Assembly: GCF_900156055.1 (NCBI RefSeq)
Contig: NZ_FTMQ01000003.1
Location: 186,001 to 250,000, forward strand
Reading direction: 5' to 3'
Origin: Rhizobium sp. RU33A
GTDB taxonomy: Bacteria; Pseudomonadota; Alphaproteobacteria; Rhizobiales; Rhizobiaceae
DNA: 64,000 nucleotides
Both the position numbers and the translations under genes were made by a program. The notes beneath the pieces were generated by a model. It saw only the letters and a list, made by a program, of their open reading frames with translations. It had not been told where the DNA came from and made no database searches. The number at the start of each line of letters is the position of its first letter. Position 1 is the first letter of the stretch. This document shows, piece after piece, positions 60,322 through 64,000 of this stretch.

Positions 60322-60721
60322 AACGAATGTCCTCGCTCGTGCACGCTGGCACGGCGCTGTTTCAATAGTCGTTTGTGGATGTCAGGCTTTGTGCTGCGTC
60401 ACATTCGACAGGAGCAGGCGTAATGGCGTTTCACCATCACGAGGCGCAGGGTCGTTGGCCAGGATCGGATGACATCAAGAAATACAACTTGCATTTCGCT
60501 GACCTCCTTCTTTGGCTGCGGCCTCCAATAGCGAGGCCGTTCATGGTTCGTCGTCAGGATCCGAACCAGCTCGCAGAAGGTAGGTCTTGGGTCGGAATCC
60601 GTCAACGGGGGAGCTGAGAAAAATAAAATAATTTTCTGTGACAGCTCTCACCGGGCAAAAACATGGGAAATTTGATCCGGCATAGGTGAAATGCCGAAAT
60701 ATGATCTCACTTTTGGCAAAA
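60322..60721. other. intergenic region with one leader-type small frame, 400 bp
   Basis: Apart from the small frame at 60399-60494 no gene is accepted. The part near 60605-60720 is AT-rich (AAAATAAAATAATTTT) and is likely promoter DNA for the minus-strand small frame. Confidence 0.4.
60399..60494 (-). CDS. 31-residue small ORF with ideal ribosome site
   Basis: The ATG at 60494 follows AAGGAGGT by 7 bases, the strongest ribosome site in the window. The peptide begins MQVVFLDVIRSWPTTLRLVM and ends basic with two cysteines (KRHYACSCRM). It could be a small protein or a leader peptide. The same frame is open upstream to 60605 but only from a TTG without a site. Confidence 0.45.
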   Translation of the reverse strand: MQVVFLDVIRSWPTTLRLVMVKRHYACSCRM

Positions 60722-61942
60722 TCACGCTATGCCGATGGCAGGCCGCTCGACCGCTTTCTCGCTGATCGGCCAATGCACCACGGCCGCGAAGATCCCGAGC
60801 GCTACACCCAACCACCAGACCTGGTCATAGGTTCCGAACAGGTCGTAGAGATAGCCGCCCATCCACACGCCGAGGAAGGACCCGATCTGGTGGGAAAGGA
60901 AGACCAAGCCGCCGAGCAGGCCGAGATGGCGCGTGCCGAACATGATGGCCACAAGCCCGTTGGTCGGCGGCACGGTGGAGAGCCACAACAGGCCCATCAC
61001 AGCGGCAAATACAACGACCGAGAATGGCGTCTGCGGTAGGAGCAGGAAGAGCGTCACCGTGATCGAACGACCAATATAGATGAAGGCGAGGAAGTAGGGC
61101 TTGGAATAGCGCTGCCCGATCCAGCCGGCGGCGAGTGAGCCGATGATGTTGAAGAAGCCTATCAGCGCCATCGCGATCACCGCATAGCTCGCCTCGATGC
61201 CGATATCGCCGAGATAGGCGGGGAAGTGCGCGGTGATGAAGGCCACCTGGAAACCGCAGACGAAGAAGCCGGTCGTCAGCAGAAGATAGCTCTTGTGCGC
61301 AAAAGCCTCTTTGAGCGCCTCGGCGATCGTCTGCTGATACTGGTTGCCGGACTGCGTGCCCGACTGCGCATTGCCGCGCAACGGAAAGGCAAGCAGCGGC
61401 ACGACCAGCATCATGACAGCGATGATGACGAGACTGTCCGACCAGCCGAAGGCCGAGATGAAACCCTGGCTCAAGGGCGCGAACAGGAACATGCCGGCAG
61501 AACCGGCCGCCGTCCCGATGCCGAACGCCATCGACCGCTGTTCCGGCGTCACGTTGCGGGCAAAGGCCGAAAGGATAACGCTGAAAGAGCCGGCGCCGAT
61601 CGCAAGCCCGATGAGCACGCCACCGCCCATATGCAGCCAGATGGGTGCCGAGGCATTGGCCATCATTACGAGGCCTGCGGCATAGAGCACACCCGACATG
61701 ACGAGCACGCGACCCGTACCGTATTTGTCGGCGAGCGCCCCGAAGAACGGCTGGCTCAAGCCCCAGAACAGGTTCTGGAATGCCATGGCAAGCCCGAAGG
61801 TGGAGCGGTCCCAGCCCCGGTCAGCGAGCATCGGCAACTGGAAGAAGCCCATCGCCGAACGTGGCCCGAAGGTCATCACCGCAATCAGCGATCCCGCGAG
61901 AATAATGAGCCAGGGCATGGCGGGACGGCTGATCGTGTTCAT
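60722..61942 (-). CDS. MFS transporter, oxalate/formate-antiporter-like
   Basis: A 406-residue major-facilitator protein with twelve membrane segments. The early signature GPRSAMGFFQLPMLADRGWD and QNLFWGLSQPFFGALADKYG (A motif) place it in the OFA/monocarboxylate-like MFS branch seen in many rhizobia. The long central loop (about 198-215, NAQSGTQSGNQYQQT) is polar. GAGGAGA is 7 bases before the ATG at 61942. No regulator or enzyme gene adjoins it, so its substrate remains open. Confidence 0.9.
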   Translation of the reverse strand: MNTISRPAMPWLIILAGSLIAVMTFGPRSAMGFFQLPMLADRGWDRSTFGLAMAFQNLFWGLSQPFFGALADKYGTGRVLVMSGVLYAAGLVMMANASAPIWLHMGGGVLIGLAIGAGSFSVILSAFARNVTPEQRSMAFGIGTAAGSAGMFLFAPLSQGFISAFGWSDSLVIIAVMMLVVPLLAFPLRGNAQSGTQSGNQYQQTIAEALKEAFAHKSYLLLTTGFFVCGFQVAFITAHFPAYLGDIGIEASYAVIAMALIGFFNIIGSLAAGWIGQRYSKPYFLAFIYIGRSITVTLFLLLPQTPFSVVVFAAVMGLLWLSTVPPTNGLVAIMFGTRHLGLLGGLVFLSHQIGSFLGVWMGGYLYDLFGTYDQVWWLGVALGIFAAVVHWPISEKAVERPAIGIA

Positions 61943-62017
61943 CGCGGATTCTCCTCTGTCAATCACACACTAGTGCAGTCGATCGATGAGCAGAAACGCC
62001 TTTTGATGAACTGGCCA

Positions 62018-62419
62018 TCAGGGGATTTGATGGATGTTAGATGGTGGGGGGATTTGACGGCGGGATCCTTCGAGGCCCCTGCTGCGCAGGGGCACCTCAG
62101 GACGAGGGCGGGTGGGGTGGCTACTCAAACGCTTGACCGGCCCCCGATGCGACAAATTAGGAAGGACCTCGTAGGCATAGGCGATCAGCGCCTCCTTCTT
62201 TTGCCGGTTCCATCCCTTGATCTGTCGCTCGCGGCCGATGGCGTCGATGATGCGATCATAGCTTTCGGTAAACACCAGTTCCACTGGCCGGCGTTTGGCT
62301 GTGTAGCCATCATAGGTGCCCGCATTGTGCTCCCAGAGCCGCGCCTCGATGTTCTGTTTCGTCAGTCCTGTGTAGTAGGAGCCATCGCTGCAGCGAAGGA
62401 TGTAGACGGTGACCTCCAT
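62018..62419 (-). CDS. GIY-YIG nuclease domain protein with repeat-derived tail
   Basis: A 133-residue protein. Residues 1-85 form a compact GIY-YIG domain: VYILRC and YYTGLT are the diagnostic strands, R27 and E30 (EARLWEHN) and the late RERQIKGW match the small UPF0213/YhbQ-like group. The usual length is 85-100. Residues about 102-119 are encoded by a palindromic intergenic repeat (62063-62116), which replaced the native end and extended the frame. GGAGGT is 7 bases before the ATG at 62419. DNA cleavage by this group is weak or unproved. Confidence 0.88.
   Translation of the reverse strand: MEVTVYILRCSDGSYYTGLTKQNIEARLWEHNAGTYDGYTAKRRPVELVFTESYDRIIDAIGRERQIKGWNRQKKEALIAYAYEVLPNLSHRGPVKRLSSHPTRPRPEVPLRSRGLEGSRRQIPPPSNIHQIP
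62063..62116. repeat. palindromic intergenic repeat inside GIY-YIG 3' end
   Basis: GGATCCTTCGAGG, a CCCCTGC-TGC-GCAGGGG hairpin, then CCTCAGGACGAGG. Same family as 62555-62602 and 62683-62732. Confidence 0.85.
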
Positions 62420-62554
62420 CTGCGTGACCTCCAAAAGCCAGGATTCATGGTCGCGCGACTTTGCCTTCTGCACAACTCCGCAATCTATGGGGTTCTTCCG
62501 TAGTCCGATGTCTTTATGTGCGAGTTTATGGCGAGGCGGTTGCAGATTTGTGCA

Positions 62555-62602
62555 GGATCCTTCGAGGCCCTTGCTAAAGCAAGGGCACCTCAGGATGAGG
62601 GG
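62555..62602. repeat. palindromic intergenic repeat
   Basis: GGATCCTTCGAGG, hairpin CCCTTGCT-AA-AGCAAGGG, then CCTCAGGATGAGG. Upstream of the GIY-YIG gene. Confidence 0.85.
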
Positions 62603-62682
62603 CGCCACTGGGTACCGTAACACCTCGAATGTCATCAGCACTCAGAAAAAACTTAGGCCAACGAGGCGCAAAACGATCAGCT

Positions 62683-62732
62683 CTCATCCTGAGGTGGGAG
62701 CGGAGCGACCCTCGAAGGACGAGGGCGGGTGG
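62683..62732. repeat. palindromic intergenic repeat, inverted orientation
   Basis: CTCATCCTGAGG, GAGCGGAGCGAC, then CCTCGAAGGACGAGG; the same element read from the other end. It ends 15 bases before the MOSC gene stop. Confidence 0.8.
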
Positions 62733-62747
62733 ACTCCCAACCCAATC

Positions 62748-63593
62748 TCACCGCTGCTTGATCGCCCAACCCTCGCGACTGCCCAGCACCTTGACCTCGT
62801 CCCCGACCCGCACCAGACCCTCTCCCCGCGGCACCGCATTCCAGCCAAACAGCACGCCCGGCACGCGGCGGTCGGCAGACATGCGGATGCGGCCCATGGC
62901 CGGCATCGGGTTGGCGCCCTCGCGCGATCCGGTCTGCTGGTCCTGGGTGGTCATGATGCAGCGTGGGCAGGGTTTGACGAAATCGAAGCGGATGCCGCCG
63001 ATCTCTAGGCCGGTCCAGGCGTCCTCGGCCCAGGGATCGTCACAATCGACGACGATGTTGGGGCGGAACCGATCCATACCAACTTCACCTTCGCCATGCC
63101 GCGCCATGTCTTCGTTCAGGGCGCGCAGCGAACCCGTCGTCGTGACCAGGATCTGGTAGCCGTCGGCAAAGCCCATGGGCGAATTCTCGCCGGCCCATTC
63201 CGCGCTCGCCTCGCGGCGGCTATCGCCATCGATGAAGACGAGCTTGACCGGCCGGCCGAACCACTCGGACAGCTTGTCGTTGATGCTGTCATGGGCGACG
63301 GCGGCGCTGACGATCGAGCGCCAGATCGCGACATCCATGCGATGGTCCGGCTGCGGTGGCGCGACCATCATCTCGCGCCCATCATCCAGCCGAAGCGTCA
63401 GATAGGCGGCCGCCGGCAGCGCTGTGAGGCGGGCGAGCTCCGGCAGTTCCCGCTGGGTGATGAAGTGGCCGGAGGGATCGACCAGCATCATCCGCCGGTC
63501 ACCACCCAGGCCCATGGCATCGATCCGCGCCTGGGGTAGCGCAATGCCGCGTGCGCTTTTGAACGGATAGATGAAGAGATCAGTGATCTGCAT
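62748..63593 (-). CDS. MOSC domain protein (YcbX-like)
   Basis: A 281-residue protein with an N-terminal MOSC_N beta-barrel (about 1-115, LFIYPFKSARGIAL) and a MOSC domain (about 125-275). The conserved cysteine of the molybdenum-cofactor binding site is in KPCPRCIMTT (C209 or C212), and DRFRPNIVVDCDDPWAED precedes it. YcbX/mARC-type proteins reduce N-hydroxylated compounds. No ferredoxin domain is fused at the C-terminus, unlike E. coli YcbX. It follows an HD hydrolase gene by nine bases on the same strand. Confidence 0.92.
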   Translation of the reverse strand: MQITDLFIYPFKSARGIALPQARIDAMGLGGDRRMMLVDPSGHFITQRELPELARLTALPAAAYLTLRLDDGREMMVAPPQPDHRMDVAIWRSIVSAAVAHDSINDKLSEWFGRPVKLVFIDGDSRREASAEWAGENSPMGFADGYQILVTTTGSLRALNEDMARHGEGEVGMDRFRPNIVVDCDDPWAEDAWTGLEIGGIRFDFVKPCPRCIMTTQDQQTGSREGANPMPAMGRIRMSADRRVPGVLFGWNAVPRGEGLVRVGDEVKVLGSREGWAIKQR

Positions 63594-63602
63594 GCCGCAC
63601 CT

Positions 63603-64000
63603 TCAGATTTCGTCGCGGAAAAGGGAGAGGAAAAGTGTGAGCCGTTCGTGCCGTTCTTTTGCCAGCTTGGAACCCGTTTCGGTCTGGAAACCGTCGGAAA
63701 GTTTGAGCAGCTTGGCCGGAAAGTGGTCGATTGCATAGGACCGGTCGTCGAGCGGGCGATGCTCGGCGCCGGGATCACCCGGGTGATAGAGGCCGGAACC
63801 CATGCGGCCGGCGATGTAGAAGCAGCGGGCGACGCCGACCATGCCGATCGCATCGAGCCGGTCGGCATCCTGCAACATCTTTGCTTCGAGTGTCTCCGGA
63901 GGGATGTTGGCGGAAAAGCTGTGGGTCAGGATCGCATGGGCGACCGCCGCAATCTTCTGCTCAGGCCAGCCGAGCCCATCCAAGATGCCGCTAGCCTTTT
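63603..64000 (-). CDS. HD domain phosphohydrolase, 5' end outside window
   Basis: At least 132 residues, open to the right edge. The HD-fold second half is visible: AVAHAILTHSF, then MLQDADRLDAIG with the catalytic aspartate pair, and LYHPGDPGAEHRPLDDRSY followed by helices ending LFRDEI. This fits YedJ-like HD phosphohydrolases of unknown nucleotide specificity. The metal-binding HD pair of the first half lies outside the window. It is nine bases before the MOSC gene and is probably co-transcribed. Confidence 0.85.
   Translation of the reverse strand, partial: KASGILDGLGWPEQKIAAVAHAILTHSFSANIPPETLEAKMLQDADRLDAIGMVGVARCFYIAGRMGSGLYHPGDPGAEHRPLDDRSYAIDHFPAKLLKLSDGFQTETGSKLAKERHERLTLFLSLFRDEI

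Noticed and set aside
1-64000. CRISPR arrays
   Set aside because: No regularly spaced identical repeats were seen; the only repeats are palindromic intergenic units and the two long duplications listed.

Overview
The window looks like chromosomal DNA of an alphaproteobacterium of the family Rhizobiaceae (Rhizobium/Agrobacterium/Neorhizobium type). The main reasons are the gene order dapA, smpB, (NYN gene), rpoZ, rsh, acpS, lepB, rnc, era, recO; two RopA/Omp2-type porins; GC-rich coding sequence; a TTAA-N7-TTAA CtrA-type box; and alphaproteobacterial GC-rich palindromic intergenic repeats. This is inference from gene content; no 16S gene is present to settle the genus.

Layout. 1-770 is the 5' part of an Hsp70-like (YegD) gene that runs off the left edge. 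1041-5894 holds small hypothetical genes and a minus-strand group of three oxidoreductases (3-hydroxyisobutyrate-dehydrogenase-like, GlcD-like flavoprotein, atypical SDR). 6222-8679 encodes ETF-ubiquinone oxidoreductase and a lipoprotein L,D-transpeptidase. 8986-13415 mixes regulators (HxlR, Lrp), two exporters and a quinone-oxidoreductase-like enzyme. 13664 starts a lipid-kinase gene. 14618-19928 is a complete peptide-type ABC importer (binding protein, two permeases, double ATPase). 20177-23100 is a divergent glutamine-synthetase-like / class III aminotransferase pair, probably for amine use. 23142-31725 is a run of small metabolic and stress genes (SDR, TMEM43-like, PadR regulator with a perfect 20-bp operator, OsmC, acetyltransferase, AMP nucleosidase, VOC, DUF2147, Sel1). 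31879-35602 has an aminotransferase, two PilZ genes and a ferredoxin-reductase-like flavoprotein. 35703-39853 holds an orphan tyrosine recombinase and two divergent porins around tRNA-Ser(GCT). 39953-44072 has a hydrolase, a soluble lytic transglycosylase and dapA.

The main accessory block is 44110-48442, between dapA and smpB. It carries an AAA ATPase and an S8 serine protease matching the IetA-IetS pair (known as a plasmid-stability toxin-antitoxin module and listed among anti-phage systems). Nine bases after the protease stop lies a partial copy of the smpB leader and first seven smpB codons, then a small secreted-protein gene, then the real smpB. This is the clearest sign of transfer and rearrangement in the window.

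48550-60139 is the conserved core (smpB, rpoZ, rsh, acpS, lepB, rnc, era, recO). An AbrB-type membrane protein and its divergent TetR regulator are placed between era and recO. 60322-64000 holds an MFS transporter, a GIY-YIG gene whose 3' end is built from an intergenic repeat, a MOSC protein and a partial HD hydrolase. Most minus/plus gene pairs that converge share GC-rich hairpins, which I list. Several palindromes next to regulators or start codons look like operators or RNA switches and are described as findings.
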